The notes beneath the pieces are model-generated. The model saw nothing but the letters and a program-made list of their open reading frames with translations. It had not been told where the DNA came from and did not search any database. A stretch of 64,000 nt of DNA from positions 1-64,000 of the forward strand of contig NZ_RJJR01000006.1 in assembly GCF_003721595.1 (NCBI RefSeq), given 5' to 3'. Shown here piece after piece: positions 17,542 through 27,172 of the stretch. Source of the stretch: Hanamia caeni (GTDB lineage Bacteria; Bacteroidota; Bacteroidia; Chitinophagales; Chitinophagaceae). The translations under genes were made by a program, and so were the position numbers. Within the stretch, counting starts at the first letter, position 1. The number at the start of each line of letters is the position of its first letter.

Positions 17542-18336
17542 ATGCCACTGATACAAATTGAAACTCCTTTTAATATTGAGCTTGAGTTTGAAATCGCCGA
17601 AGCCTATAAGCGGCTATTTGCTTACCTGGTTGATTTTGCCATTTTGCTGGTGTTTTTCATCAGCATGAAATATTTTTATTATGGCGGCTTTAACCTGGCG
17701 GGGGTAGAAAGTCTGAAAAGCCATGTGGGGCTGGATATACTTACTATTTCTATTCCTATGCTATTGTATTCGCTGGTTTGCGAAGTGATGATGCATGGGC
17801 AAACAGTTGGGAAAAAAATCTTCAACATAAGAATTATCAGTGTGGCAGGCGGCGAGCCATCTTTGAGCCAATATACCACGCGCTGGATTTTTAAAGTATT
17901 TGAATGGCCATTTTTTTTCGGCTATACATTTTTTAGCCTTCAGAATATTGCTGCTTATATTCTCCTTACCGGCTTTTGGGGAATGGTAGTGTTGATTTTT
18001 ATTGCAGTGAGCAAAAAAAACCAAAGGTTGGGAGATATTGCCGCCAATACAGTGGTGATTAACACCGTTTCGCCCTTCTCTGTGAAGGATACTGTTTTTA
18101 GAGAAATCAGTGATACGAATTACCACGTGAGTTTTCCGCAGGTTTTAAAATTAAGTGACCGCGATATCAACACCATCAAAAACGTAGTGAATTCATACCA
18201 CCAGGAACATAATGCCGATACCTGCGACCGCCTGGCCTGGAAGGTGCAGGAAGTTTTGCATATTCAAACGGATATGTATTCCATCAGTTTTTTAGAAACT
18301 CTTTTGGCTGACTATAACTACCTGGCTACAAAATAA
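17542..18336 (+). CDS. RDD family membrane protein
   Basis: A 264-residue protein with an RDD domain in the first 150 residues. AYKRLFAYLVDFAILLVFF carries the family's Arg and Asp in the first helix, GQTVGKKIFNIRII follows the second helix, and QRLGDIAANTVVI closes the domain. The C-terminal 100 residues are soluble. RDD proteins may be ion exchangers or small-molecule carriers, unproven here. It is divergent from the SpoIIM gene, a common pairing in this phylum. ATG 17542 is preferred over an in-frame TTG 9 bases upstream. Confidence 0.85.
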   Translation: MPLIQIETPFNIELEFEIAEAYKRLFAYLVDFAILLVFFISMKYFYYGGFNLAGVESLKSHVGLDILTISIPMLLYSLVCEVMMHGQTVGKKIFNIRIISVAGGEPSLSQYTTRWIFKVFEWPFFFGYTFFSLQNIAAYILLTGFWGMVVLIFIAVSKKNQRLGDIAANTVVINTVSPFSVKDTVFREISDTNYHVSFPQVLKLSDRDINTIKNVVNSYHQEHNADTCDRLAWKVQEVLHIQTDMYSISFLETLLADYNYLATK

Positions 18337-18422
18337 GGCGATGTAAAAAATTTGAAATTTATCAGTAGAGCCATAAATACTTCAAATTATTATTTTGCTT
18401 CTTTGGTAAATTTTCATTGCGG

Positions 18423-19430
18423 CTATCTTGAATCTCCTTTTGGAAATAAGACTTTTTCAGGCGCTTTGTTCAATTCTGCTAATGTTTTATTTATGATAAG
18501 CGTACGAAACCGCGATGCTTTTTTTGGAGAAACCAGGTAAGTTACCGATACTTCAACCCAGGTGTTGGCGTTAATATTATAAGTTATATATGGGTATTCT
18601 TTTATTTCCAAATCATCCACCGGCGAATTTTTCACCATCTCTTTTAAGTTTTTGATATTGTCAGTCATTTGCGGCCCTAATTCTGCAGTGGTTATTCGCC
18701 TGATAGTTGTCGCTACAAAATCCAGGTCGCTTGTAAAGGCCACATAAAAAGGAATCTGGTTCCAGATGTATTCAAAATTTTCCCATGAATAATTAAAAAC
18801 AGCGGCTTGAAGAACGAGGCTGTTTGGAAAGCGAATCAGGCGGCCACTGGGCAAGTCATTTGAGAGGTAATCGCCACCAAATTCCCAAAGCGTAGTATCC
18901 AGATAACCTATTTCTATTACGTCGCCTTTAAAGTCGTTGATCTGGATTCTATCGCCAATTCTGTAAGGATTCCTGATGATTATATATATCCAGCCGATGA
19001 ACGAACTGATAGGATTTTGCAGGGCAAAGCCCAAAATAAGGGAAATCAACCCGAGAGAAACAGCCGCTGCATACCAATTGGTGAAAAGAAAGGATATAAA
19101 TATAATTGCTACTAAAATAATACTAACGAGCCTTGTAAAATGAATGAGATTGTAGCGCGAATACCTGCCTGACTTTTTGTGAATCAATACTTCAACGAAT
19201 TTAGCAAGTGCTAAAACCACCACGGCAAAAAATGTGGCGAGCGAAAGTCGTTGCAATAGCAGCCTGTATGTTCCCAGCAAATCAAAAATGTGTAACCGGA
19301 AAAGTATGTAGGCGGTGAGCGCTAAAAGTGAAATGGTGATATAGGTTCCAAACCAGATAAAAGAATTTTGCTTTTTAATTTGGCTTTCTTTGTTATCAGC
19401 ATCAGCTACCTGGTTTTGATCAATTTTCAT
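18423..19430 (-). CDS. MscS-family mechanosensitive channel
   Basis: A 335-residue inner-membrane protein with four or five hydrophobic segments and an MscS pore/beta domain. The segment SLGLISLILGFALQNPISSFIGWIYI corresponds to the pore helix, followed by NPYRIGDRIQINDFKGDVIEIGYLDTTLWEF, the typical MscS beta domain. It probably opens under membrane tension to release solutes, or serves as a small ion channel. It stands alone, divergent from accA and convergent with the RDD gene. Confidence 0.85.
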   Translation of the reverse strand: MKIDQNQVADADNKESQIKKQNSFIWFGTYITISLLALTAYILFRLHIFDLLGTYRLLLQRLSLATFFAVVVLALAKFVEVLIHKKSGRYSRYNLIHFTRLVSIILVAIIFISFLFTNWYAAAVSLGLISLILGFALQNPISSFIGWIYIIIRNPYRIGDRIQINDFKGDVIEIGYLDTTLWEFGGDYLSNDLPSGRLIRFPNSLVLQAAVFNYSWENFEYIWNQIPFYVAFTSDLDFVATTIRRITTAELGPQMTDNIKNLKEMVKNSPVDDLEIKEYPYITYNINANTWVEVSVTYLVSPKKASRFRTLIINKTLAELNKAPEKVLFPKGDSR

Positions 19431-19510
19431 AAAGTGCTTTCTAATCCCAAATTTTAAAATTTACAATAATAAAGCCAGATTGGTTAGAAATTAAGCTTTT
19501 CAGCATTATT

Positions 19511-19518
19511 TAAATTTG
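19511..19518 (+). promoter_or_regulatory. promoter -7 element for accA
   Basis: TAAATTTG is an exact TAnnTTTG match, 74 bases before the accA ATG, in the divergent region shared with the MscS gene. Confidence 0.5.
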
Positions 19519-19592
19519 GCGCCTTAACTTTATCGCCCGAAAAAAAGTGGGGATTAGATAAAAGTATTTATAGATAAAACTTTTTACAAAAA

Positions 19593-20561
19593 ATGGCAGC
19601 ACCGGCACGACAGTTTCTCGATTTTGAGCAACCGATAAAAGAACTTTACGACCAGATTGAAGAGAATCAAAAGCTCGCTTCAAAAACGGGTAAGGATAAT
19701 TACAAAACAATCATTAAAGAGCTTGAAGAAAATATAATTCAGAAGAGAAAGCAGATAACCGAAAATCTTACGCCCTGGCAGAAGGTACAGTTGAGCCGCC
19801 ACCCGGACAGGCCTTACACTTTAGAATACATTTTAAAAATGTTTACCAACTTCCAGGAGCTGCATGGCGACCGGAATGTGCGGGACGATAAAGCCATGAT
19901 TGGTGGTTTTGCGCAAATGGATGGCGAAACGCTGATGGTAATAGGGCATCAAAAAGGAACCAATACCAAGATGCGCCAGATGCGCAATTTTGGAATGGCC
20001 AACCCCGAAGGATACCGGAAAGCACTGAGACTGATGAAACTGGCCGAAAAATTTAATAAACCGATACTGACATTGATAGATACTCCCGGCGCTTATCCGG
20101 GGCTGGAAGCGGAAGAACGAGGCCAGGGTGAGGCTATCGCCAGGAATATTTATGAAATGGTGCGCCTGAAGGTTCCTGTGGTTTGTGTAGTGATAGGCGA
20201 AGGCGCCAGCGGTGGCGCTTTGGGAATTGGCGTTGGCGATAAAGTTTTAATGCTGGAAAATTCATGGTACACTGTGATTTCGCCGGAAAATTGCAGCTCT
20301 ATTTTGTGGCGAAGCTGGGCGCAAAAGGAAGTGGCTGCCGAACAATTAAAGCTTACATCGCATGATATGCTTGAGTTTGGCCTGGTGGATGGCGTAATTC
20401 GCGAACCGCTTGGAGGTGCACATTGGGATTATGATGAAGCGGCTGCCAACCTGAAATCGTATATCAAGCCCATTTTTAAAAGTCTCGAAAAAATCGATCC
20501 CGAAAAAAGGATAAAGAACCGGATTAATAAATATAATAAGATGGGTTTTTGGGATGAGTGA
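19593..20561 (+). CDS. accA: acetyl-CoA carboxylase carboxyltransferase subunit alpha
   Basis: Transfers the carboxyl group from biotin to acetyl-CoA to form malonyl-CoA, the first committed step of fatty acid synthesis; it works with AccD. The 322-residue length is standard. Family marks include [62 protein letters not shown] and [15 protein letters not shown]. No AccD or biotin carrier gene is nearby. The 3' end of the gene is part of a tandem duplication (20553-20584). Confidence 0.96.
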   Translation: MAAPARQFLDFEQPIKELYDQIEENQKLASKTGKDNYKTIIKELEENIIQKRKQITENLTPWQKVQLSRHPDRPYTLEYILKMFTNFQELHGDRNVRDDKAMIGGFAQMDGETLMVIGHQKGTNTKMRQMRNFGMANPEGYRKALRLMKLAEKFNKPILTLIDTPGAYPGLEAEERGQGEAIARNIYEMVRLKVPVVCVVIGEGASGGALGIGVGDKVLMLENSWYTVISPENCSSILWRSWAQKEVAAEQLKLTSHDMLEFGLVDGVIREPLGGAHWDYDEAAANLKSYIKPIFKSLEKIDPEKRIKNRINKYNKMGFWDE

Positions 20562-20584
20562 TCTAAAAGATGAGTGATCTAAAA
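20553..20584 (+). repeat. perfect tandem duplication at the accA stop codon
   Basis: The 16-base unit GATGAGTGATCTAAAA occurs twice head to tail. The first copy holds the last accA codons and its TGA stop, and the second lies just outside. It looks like a recent slippage or copy event. Confidence 0.85.
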
Positions 20585-20656
20585 TCTGATAATCATTAGC
20601 TTTTAACAAGAAGCAAATTTCAACCGAAAAATTACAGACTAACAACAAACAAAAAA

Positions 20657-21553
20657 ATGTCTTTAATAAATATACTAACAGGCACCGGGGTTGCAATCGT
20701 AACTCCTTTTAAAAAAAACGCGGAAGTGGATTTGGATTCGCTGGGCAAATTGATTGATTTTATAATTGATAACGGCGTTGAATATATCGTATCGCTCGGC
20801 ACTACCGGAGAAACTCCTACGCTGTCAAAAAAGGAGCAGGCTGAAATTGTTGATTTTACTTCAGAAAAAATTAACGGCCGTGTACCGTTGGTTTTGGGAA
20901 TTGGTGGCAACAATACAAGTGCTATTATTGACCATTTTGCCGATTTCAAGCTGGAAAATATTACGGCCATTTTAAGCTCAAGCCCGAATTATAACAAGCC
21001 TTCGCAGGAAGGGATTTTTCAGCATTATAAGGCCATTTCACAACAATCGCCCTTACCGGTTATTTTATACAATGTGCCTGGCCGCACAGGAAGCAACATT
21101 ACTGCAGAAACCACTTTGCGCCTCGCCAATGAGTGCGAAAACGTGCAGGGAATAAAAGAAGCCAGTGGCAATATGGTTCAGTGCATGCATATTCTGAAAA
21201 ACAAGCCCGGCGATTTTTTATTTGTGAGTGGTGACGATCATATTTCTCTGCCCCTTGTTGCATGTGGTTCCAAAGGCGTAATAAGTGTTGTGGCAAATGC
21301 TTTTCCAAAAGATTTTTCAGAGATGATAAGGCTGGCATTAAAAAATGATTTCGAAAACGCGCAGAAGTTGCACTATAAACTGTTACCAGCGTATGATTTA
21401 TTGTTCATCGAAAATAATCCCGCAGGTGTTAAATCATTTTTATCTGAATTGAAGTTATTAGAGAACGTTTTGAGGCTCCCGCTGGTTCCGCTTTCTGAGC
21501 CGAATCTGAAAAAGGTTAAAGATTTTTTGAGCGCTGTTTCAGACGTGAATTAA
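20657..21553 (+). CDS. dapA: 4-hydroxy-tetrahydrodipicolinate synthase
   Basis: Condenses pyruvate with aspartate semialdehyde in the lysine/meso-diaminopimelate pathway. The 298-residue aldolase barrel has all key residues: TT in LGTTGETPTL (49-50), Y138 in YNVPGRTGSN, and the Schiff-base K167 in GIKEASGNM. It follows accA on the same strand after 95 bases and may be co-transcribed. The next gene is convergent. Confidence 0.96.
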   Translation: MSLINILTGTGVAIVTPFKKNAEVDLDSLGKLIDFIIDNGVEYIVSLGTTGETPTLSKKEQAEIVDFTSEKINGRVPLVLGIGGNNTSAIIDHFADFKLENITAILSSSPNYNKPSQEGIFQHYKAISQQSPLPVILYNVPGRTGSNITAETTLRLANECENVQGIKEASGNMVQCMHILKNKPGDFLFVSGDDHISLPLVACGSKGVISVVANAFPKDFSEMIRLALKNDFENAQKLHYKLLPAYDLLFIENNPAGVKSFLSELKLLENVLRLPLVPLSEPNLKKVKDFLSAVSDVN

Positions 21554-21644
21554 CACAATAAAATCCCCGGTATTTATTGGTTTACTGCTTTGCCCGTGCA
21601 ACTGCATGGCCAACTCATATTTTGCTAAACCGGTTATACCCGTA

Positions 21645-22607
21645 TCAGGCTAAATAGCAAACACCTTCCTCCGCAATTTCGGTATTCTCAAAAGTGCTTT
21701 GCGCTTCAGTTTTGAACTCATCAAGGTTTTCGTACATAGAGGAGAAATGTCCTAGTAAAAGTTTTTTTGCTCCGGCTTTGGCAGCAATCATTGCTGCCTG
21801 CCTGGAAGTTGAATGGAATCGTTCGCCTGCTTTTTGTGAAAGCTCGTCCAGGTAAGTACTTTCATGATACACTAAATCAACACCATGTATTTTTTCGGCA
21901 ATCGGATCGTAAAAAGCGGTATCCGCGCAATAGGCATACGACTTTGGAGGTTCTACGGCCACGGTCAATATTTCGTTTTTTATCACCTGGTTATGCTCAT
22001 TAATAAAATCCAGTCCTTTGTGCAATTGTTCGTAGAACGATTGTGGCACATTGTATTTTTTTGTTTGTTGTGGAATTATCTTCCTCAGATTTTTCTTTTC
22101 CCTGAACAAAAATCCCCAACATTCTATGCGATGGTTTACTTTAAAGCATTCAACAGATAACGTTTTGTCATCAAACAAAATTTCTTCCTTCTCTAAATTA
22201 TGAAACAAAAGTTGATAGGGAAACCGCGTTTCTGTTACCTCCATTTGTATTTCTATAATTGATTTCAATTTTGCGGGGGCATAAATATGAAGGTCATTCG
22301 TTCGATGGTTTAGGGCGAAAGTATTTAATAAGCCCACCAAACCAAAGTAATGATCGCCATGCAAATGCGAAATGAATATATGATTGATCCTGCTTTTTCT
22401 GATTTTATACTGTCTCATTTGCATCTGCGTGCCCTCACCGCAATCAATAAGCACAAAATGTTCAGCGGTTTGCAAAACCTGCGCGGTTGGGTGTCGGTTG
22501 TGAGCGGGAACAGCAGAATTATTTCCTAATATAGTTACTGCAATCACTTGGTGGAATGGTTTTCTATGGGTATTGTGTTTTTCAAAATATGTACAGGGTT
22601 TACACAA
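21645..22607 (-). CDS. rnz: ribonuclease Z
   Basis: A zinc-dependent endonuclease that trims tRNA 3' ends. The beta-lactamase-fold motif SHLHGDHYFGL (80-90) and later CADTAFYD, YHESTY and LLLGHFSSMYEN supply the metal ligands. Most family members begin near VTILGxxSA, which here is residue 24, so an internal GTG start at about 22547 would give a standard length of 300. The frame as given starts at ATG 22607, 8 bases after the STAS gene stop. Many tRNAs here lack encoded CCA, in keeping with a need for this enzyme. Confidence 0.9.
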   Translation of the reverse strand: MCKPCTYFEKHNTHRKPFHQVIAVTILGNNSAVPAHNRHPTAQVLQTAEHFVLIDCGEGTQMQMRQYKIRKSRINHIFISHLHGDHYFGLVGLLNTFALNHRTNDLHIYAPAKLKSIIEIQMEVTETRFPYQLLFHNLEKEEILFDDKTLSVECFKVNHRIECWGFLFREKKNLRKIIPQQTKKYNVPQSFYEQLHKGLDFINEHNQVIKNEILTVAVEPPKSYAYCADTAFYDPIAEKIHGVDLVYHESTYLDELSQKAGERFHSTSRQAAMIAAKAGAKKLLLGHFSSMYENLDEFKTEAQSTFENTEIAEEGVCYLA

Positions 22608-22615
22608 AAAGTTAT

Positions 22616-23002
22616 TTAAAGATATTCCCTTTCAATCTCTTCCATCTGCACAATATCTGAGGCTTCACTTTCTGTGGGGGTCACGTTCAGAATCTCCAAC
22701 ACATCTATGCTATCTAAAAAATCAGCAACTTCCGGCTTAAGGTGGCAGTACACCAGGGAATGATTTTCATCGTAAAACCTTTGTTGGATCACAGCCAGCA
22801 ATTTAGCTATTTCCAGTTCCATTTCATTTACCTGCCTGAAATTAATAATAACATTCGCCGGCGTTTCTTTCAGGTAATTGAGAAGTATTTTACGTAAGTC
22901 TTCTGTCATATTAGCAGTCAATTTGTTCTCCTGTAATGTAATGACGTACATTTTTTCTTTGGTATCAATTTTGACTTTCATTTTTACCGTTTTAATGATC
23001 AC
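22616..23002 (-). CDS. STAS-domain-like protein
   Basis: A 128-residue protein that resembles an anti-sigma-factor antagonist fold. It has an N-terminal beta-strand pair (KIDTKEKMYVITLQENKLTAN), a helix (MTEDLRKILLNYLKE), a VIINFRQVNEMEL strand and loop, and a C-terminal helix with DFLDSIDVLEIL. The usual phosphorylated Ser is not obvious. ATG 23002 or the internal ATG at 22981 may be the start. It is followed 8 bases later by rnz, so the two are probably co-transcribed. Confidence 0.6.
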   Translation of the reverse strand: MIIKTVKMKVKIDTKEKMYVITLQENKLTANMTEDLRKILLNYLKETPANVIINFRQVNEMELEIAKLLAVIQQRFYDENHSLVYCHLKPEVADFLDSIDVLEILNVTPTESEASDIVQMEEIEREYL

Positions 23003-23283
23003 CCGAAGGTTATATTCAAAGGTATTAAAATTAAAAACGAAAAATGAGGGGCAGTTTTCTGAGAATGAAGTGAATCGTGAAATTTCCGAAAAAGTTTAAG
23101 TTGTTCAATTCGCCCACAATTACCACCTGCATTTTTTAATTTTAAAAGTTTAGTTTTTTTCCTTTAAATAAACATGCTTTTTAACAACCTGTGATTCTTT
23201 TAAACGTTATTTAGTAAAATTTATTTATTATTATTGTATAGGCTTATCGTTATTGAAAAGCGTTACATTAAATTGTTAATTAA

Positions 23284-25824
23284 ATGGACAACAATTTTTC
23301 AACACAAGTAAAAGAAATTATTTCTTATAGCCGCGAAGAAGCTTTGCGCCTTGGAAATGACTTTATTGGAACAGAACATTTGGTGCTGGGCCTTATAAGG
23401 GATGGCGAAAATACTGCAATGAAAATCCTGAAATCGCTGAACGTGGATTTATATGAATTACGCAAAGAGATTGAGCTTGCAGTAAAGGATAAAACCGGTA
23501 AAAATATCGCTAACATTAACTCGCTACCGCTCACCAAACAAGCTGAAAAAGTAATAAGGATTACGGTTTTGGAAGCCAAGACCAACAAAAGCCCCCAGGT
23601 GGAAAGCGAACACCTGATGCTTTCGATTTTGAAGAACAAAGAGAATATCGCTACACAGATTTTAAACCAGTTTGATGTGGATTATGACATGTTCAAAAGT
23701 GAGTTGGGATATGTAAAAACAGATCCAAAGGCTGACTTTCAGGATGAGGAAAGTGAAGATTTTGAAGAAGAAAGAAAATCGTATTCCCAGCAATCGCGTG
23801 CTTCAAAGGGTTCTTCGGCCCAGGCAAAAACAAAAACGCCGGTGCTGGATAATTTTGGCCGGGATATTACCCGCCTTGCAGAAATGGGAAGCCTTGATCC
23901 GATTGTAGGACGGGAAACAGAGATCGAAAGAGTTTCGCAAATACTTAGCCGTCGTAAAAAGAACAATCCTATCCTGATTGGCGAACCAGGCGTTGGTAAA
24001 ACGGCTATTGTAGAAGGCCTGGCGCTACGAATTATCCAAAGAAAAGTAAGCCGGGTTTTGTTTGACAAGCGGGTCGTTTCCCTTGACCTTGCTGCGCTCG
24101 TGGCCGGTACCAAATATCGTGGCCAGTTTGAAGAAAGAATGAAAGCGATAATGAACGAACTCGAAAAAAACCGGGATGTAATATTATTTATCGATGAAAT
24201 TCATACCATCGTTGGCGCAGGGGGGGCGAGCGGTTCGCTTGATGCCTCCAATATTTTTAAACCTGCACTCGCACGTGGAGAGCTTCAATGCATCGGCGCT
24301 TCAACTTTGGATGAGTACAGGATGTATATCGAAAAAGACGGAGCATTGGATCGCCGTTTTCAGAAAGTAATAGTTGATCAGCCAAGCGTTAATGAAACCA
24401 TTGAAATTTTAAACAACATTAAAAGTAAATACGAGGATTATCATAATGTAATTTATGATAACGAGGCGATTGATGCTTGTGTGAAATTAAGTGATCGGTA
24501 CATGACTGACAGGTTGCTGCCTGATAAAGCGATCGACGTTCTTGATGAAGTTGGCGCACGTGTTCACCTGAAAAATATCAATGTACCCCAGGAAGTTATT
24601 GAACTTGAGAAAAAAATTGATGAGATAAAACACGAAAAAAATAAAGTAGTAAAAAGCCAGCGTTTTGAAGAGGCCGCTTCGCTTCGCGATACAGAGAAGC
24701 ATTTGCAGGAGCAATTGGAAAAAGCAAAAGCGGATTGGGAAGAAGAAAGCAGGAACAAAAGATATCCGATAAACGAAGAAGCCATTGCAGAAGTAGTAAG
24801 CATGATGACTGGAATTCCCGTAAAACGGATGGTGCAGGAAGAAACAGACAAACTTCGCAAGATGGGAGAAGATCTGAAAGGCGCGGTAGTAGGCCAGGAT
24901 GAAGCTATCACGAAAGTGGTGAAAGCTATTCAAAGAAACCGCGTAGGTTTAAAAGATCCTAAAAAACCTATAGGTACATTTATTTTCCTTGGCCCTACCG
25001 GTGTGGGTAAAACTGAACTGGCAAGAGCATTAGCTAAATACATGTTCGACAGTGAAGAGGCATTAATACGGATCGACATGAGTGAGTATATGGAAAAATT
25101 CACTGTTTCAAGATTGATAGGCGCCCCTCCCGGATATGTTGGTTATGAAGAGGGCGGCCAGTTAACTGAAAAAGTAAGGCGCAAGCCATACTCTGTAATT
25201 CTTTTGGATGAAATAGAAAAAGCACACCCCGACATTTATAATATTTTGTTGCAAGTGTTGGATGATGGCGTTCTTACAGATGGCCTTGGAAGAAAGATTG
25301 ATTTTAAAAACACCATGATCATTATGACTTCCAATATTGGGGCGCGACAGCTTAAAGATTTCGGCGCGGGTGTTGGATTTACAACAGCATCCAGAATTCA
25401 AAACGCTGAAGAAAACAATAAGGCGGTGATTGAAAAAGCGCTGAAACGCACGTTTAGCCCTGAATTTTTAAACCGGATTGATGATGTTGTAATCTTCAAC
25501 TCACTTTCAGAAGATAATATTTTTGAAATTATAGATATTTTAATGAAAAGTGTGACGATAAGATTAAATAACCTTGGTCTTAAACTTGAATTAGCTGAAG
25601 AAGCGAAAAAATTTATTTCTGAAAAAGGGTATGATTCGCAATTTGGCGCAAGGCCATTGCACAGGGCCATTCAGAAATATCTTGAAGATCCTTTAGCGGA
25701 AGAAATATTGAACATGAACGTGAAATCCGGAGATGTTTTAATCGCTTCTCTTGATAAAGAAAATTCAAAAATTGTTTTCCGGGTGAAAGGCACACCGGCC
25801 ACTAAAAAGAAATCAGAAGTATAA
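23284..25824 (+). CDS. clpC: ClpC-type AAA+ unfoldase
   Basis: Unfolds proteins for the ClpP protease. The 846-residue order is typical: double Clp_N repeat (about 5-145), a linker rich in Glu/Lys, AAA1 with Walker A GEPGVGKT (about 233) and Walker B VILFIDEIHT, a UVR-like coiled segment (about 455-490), AAA2 with GPTGVGKT (about 569), and the C-terminal ClpB D2-small domain with FGARPLHRAIQKYLEDPL. No clpP or mcsA/B gene is nearby. It is a single-gene unit ended by the strong terminator at 25850. Confidence 0.95.
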   Translation: MDNNFSTQVKEIISYSREEALRLGNDFIGTEHLVLGLIRDGENTAMKILKSLNVDLYELRKEIELAVKDKTGKNIANINSLPLTKQAEKVIRITVLEAKTNKSPQVESEHLMLSILKNKENIATQILNQFDVDYDMFKSELGYVKTDPKADFQDEESEDFEEERKSYSQQSRASKGSSAQAKTKTPVLDNFGRDITRLAEMGSLDPIVGRETEIERVSQILSRRKKNNPILIGEPGVGKTAIVEGLALRIIQRKVSRVLFDKRVVSLDLAALVAGTKYRGQFEERMKAIMNELEKNRDVILFIDEIHTIVGAGGASGSLDASNIFKPALARGELQCIGASTLDEYRMYIEKDGALDRRFQKVIVDQPSVNETIEILNNIKSKYEDYHNVIYDNEAIDACVKLSDRYMTDRLLPDKAIDVLDEVGARVHLKNINVPQEVIELEKKIDEIKHEKNKVVKSQRFEEAASLRDTEKHLQEQLEKAKADWEEESRNKRYPINEEAIAEVVSMMTGIPVKRMVQEETDKLRKMGEDLKGAVVGQDEAITKVVKAIQRNRVGLKDPKKPIGTFIFLGPTGVGKTELARALAKYMFDSEEALIRIDMSEYMEKFTVSRLIGAPPGYVGYEEGGQLTEKVRRKPYSVILLDEIEKAHPDIYNILLQVLDDGVLTDGLGRKIDFKNTMIIMTSNIGARQLKDFGAGVGFTTASRIQNAEENNKAVIEKALKRTFSPEFLNRIDDVVIFNSLSEDNIFEIIDILMKSVTIRLNNLGLKLELAEEAKKFISEKGYDSQFGARPLHRAIQKYLEDPLAEEILNMNVKSGDVLIASLDKENSKIVFRVKGTPATKKKSEV

Positions 25825-25849
25825 GCTACGACGTAATTTAGCATCATAA

Positions 25850-25880
25850 ATACCACCCGGGCAGGGTGGTATTTTTTTTA
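25850..25880 (+). terminator. intrinsic terminator after clpC
   Basis: A nine-pair perfect stem (ATACCACCC/GGGTGGTAT) with a five-base loop is followed by eight or nine T residues, 25 bases after the clpC stop. Confidence 0.9.
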
Positions 25881-25916
25881 ATTTGATATTTTATTCTATT
25901 TTTAATTGATTTTTTT

Positions 25917-26606
25917 ATGATGCTACCAGATATTATTATAACAATAGATGGCTTTTCATCCTGCGGAAAAAGCACTTTGGCAAAACAGCTTGCCCGCAAA
26001 TTACATTACACCTACATAGACAGCGGAGCAATGTACCGGGCCATCACTTTATATTTTTTACGGAACAATGTCAATTGGGCAAACGAAAATGAAATCGTGA
26101 GTGCGCTTGATAATATTACAGTCGAATTTCTGCCAAACATCCATACCGGCAATACCGAAATATACCTCAATAATGAAAACGTGGAATACATTATCCGCGA
26201 CCTTGTGGTAGCGGAAAAGGTGAGTGAAATTGCTGCCTTGCCGGAAGTCAGAAAGTTTGCTGTTGCAGCTCAACAAAAGATCGGCGCAAAAAAGCGTATC
26301 GTGATGGATGGAAGGGACATTGGAACTACCGTATTTCCGGATGCTGAAGTAAAAATTTTTATGGTAGCAGATGAGGCAGTACGGGTAGAAAGAAGATTCA
26401 CTGAAATGTTTGACAAAAATCCAAATATTACGCTGGAAGAAGTGAGGAACAATATTGCGATGCGTGATTATATCGATGCGAATCGGAAAGTAAGCCCGCT
26501 AACCAAGGCAGAAGATGCTATTGAGCTGGACAATACAAATCTTACCCCGAAAGAACAGTTGGATTTCGCACTGCAATTGGTTCAAAAGGTGGTTGAACCG
26601 GTATAG
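25917..26606 (+). CDS. cmk: cytidylate kinase
   Basis: Phosphorylates CMP and dCMP using ATP. The 229-residue protein has the P-loop GFSSCGKSTLAKQL (12-25), YIDSGAMYRAITLY, and MDGRDIGTTVFPDAEVKIFM, all typical of the family. Two adjacent ATG codons (25917 and 25920) are possible starts. It follows the clpC terminator, so it should have its own promoter. Confidence 0.95.
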   Translation: MMLPDIIITIDGFSSCGKSTLAKQLARKLHYTYIDSGAMYRAITLYFLRNNVNWANENEIVSALDNITVEFLPNIHTGNTEIYLNNENVEYIIRDLVVAEKVSEIAALPEVRKFAVAAQQKIGAKKRIVMDGRDIGTTVFPDAEVKIFMVADEAVRVERRFTEMFDKNPNITLEEVRNNIAMRDYIDANRKVSPLTKAEDAIELDNTNLTPKEQLDFALQLVQKVVEPV

Positions 26607-26688
26607 CCTCATTTCAAATTTCTTTTGAATCATTCCGATTCCTGATTTCGATCAGGTTTAAAAAATATCCTGTTTATTTTTTCTGATT

Positions 26689-26696
26689 TACCTTTG
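26689..26696 (+). promoter_or_regulatory. promoter -7 element for the Cys-motif/TonB receptor locus
   Basis: TACCTTTG is an exact TAnnTTTG match. Transcription would start about 26703, leaving a short leader before the TTG start at 26729. Confidence 0.6.
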
Positions 26697-26728
26697 TGCC
26701 ATTCCAATGATTTTTATTTCAAAGCCAA

Positions 26729-27103
26729 TTGAAAGTTTTTTCTACCATATTTTTATTAACTACCATTTTCATACAAACGTTCAGCACGTATTTTATTAAA
26801 GCAGAATTTTATCTGAATCAATCTTACATAGCCGAAACTTTGTGCGTGAACCGCGATAAACCTATGATGCATTGCAACGGTAAATGTTATCTGTCTAAAA
26901 AAATTACGGAACAGCAAAAAAAAGATCATTCACCGGTTTCAACAACAGAAAAGTTTGACGTGCAGGTGTATTTTCTGCCTGTAGAAATTGAAGTGCCGCA
27001 TTCCTTTACAATTCTTTCCAAAACTGGATATTTAATGCAGGAACCAAACCTTGCTACAGCCAGGCCTCATTCCATATTTCATCCACCCACAGCTATTGTT
27101 TAA
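26729..27103 (+). CDS. small exported protein with CNGKC motif
   Basis: A 124-residue protein of unknown function, with an N-terminal hydrophobic segment (about 1-20) that acts as a signal or anchor. Three cysteines form C39-x9-C49-x3-C53 in the motif HCNGKCYLSKK. The start is a TTG; no in-frame ATG precedes it, and the ATG at 26707 is out of frame. It is the first gene of a set with a TonB receptor 70 bases downstream and an Asp-box lipoprotein carrying CCPCC. The cysteine pattern suggests metal binding (possibly copper), but that is inference from context only. Confidence 0.65.
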   Translation: MKVFSTIFLLTTIFIQTFSTYFIKAEFYLNQSYIAETLCVNRDKPMMHCNGKCYLSKKITEQQKKDHSPVSTTEKFDVQVYFLPVEIEVPHSFTILSKTGYLMQEPNLATARPHSIFHPPTAIV

Positions 27104-27172
27104 TTATTTTTTAATTAATGTGTGACTCTCTGCAAAGGAGCCACGGTATTTATTACTTCAAATTAAACAACG

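Noticed and set aside
23003..23283. The 281-base gap before clpC as a possible regulatory RNA or CtsR/HrcA-type site
   Set aside because: It is AT-rich with no clear inverted repeat, CIRCE-like element or conserved promoter; nothing could be supported.
24487..24933. Minus-strand open frames inside clpC
   Set aside because: They are shadows of a long, well-conserved gene and show no motif of their own.
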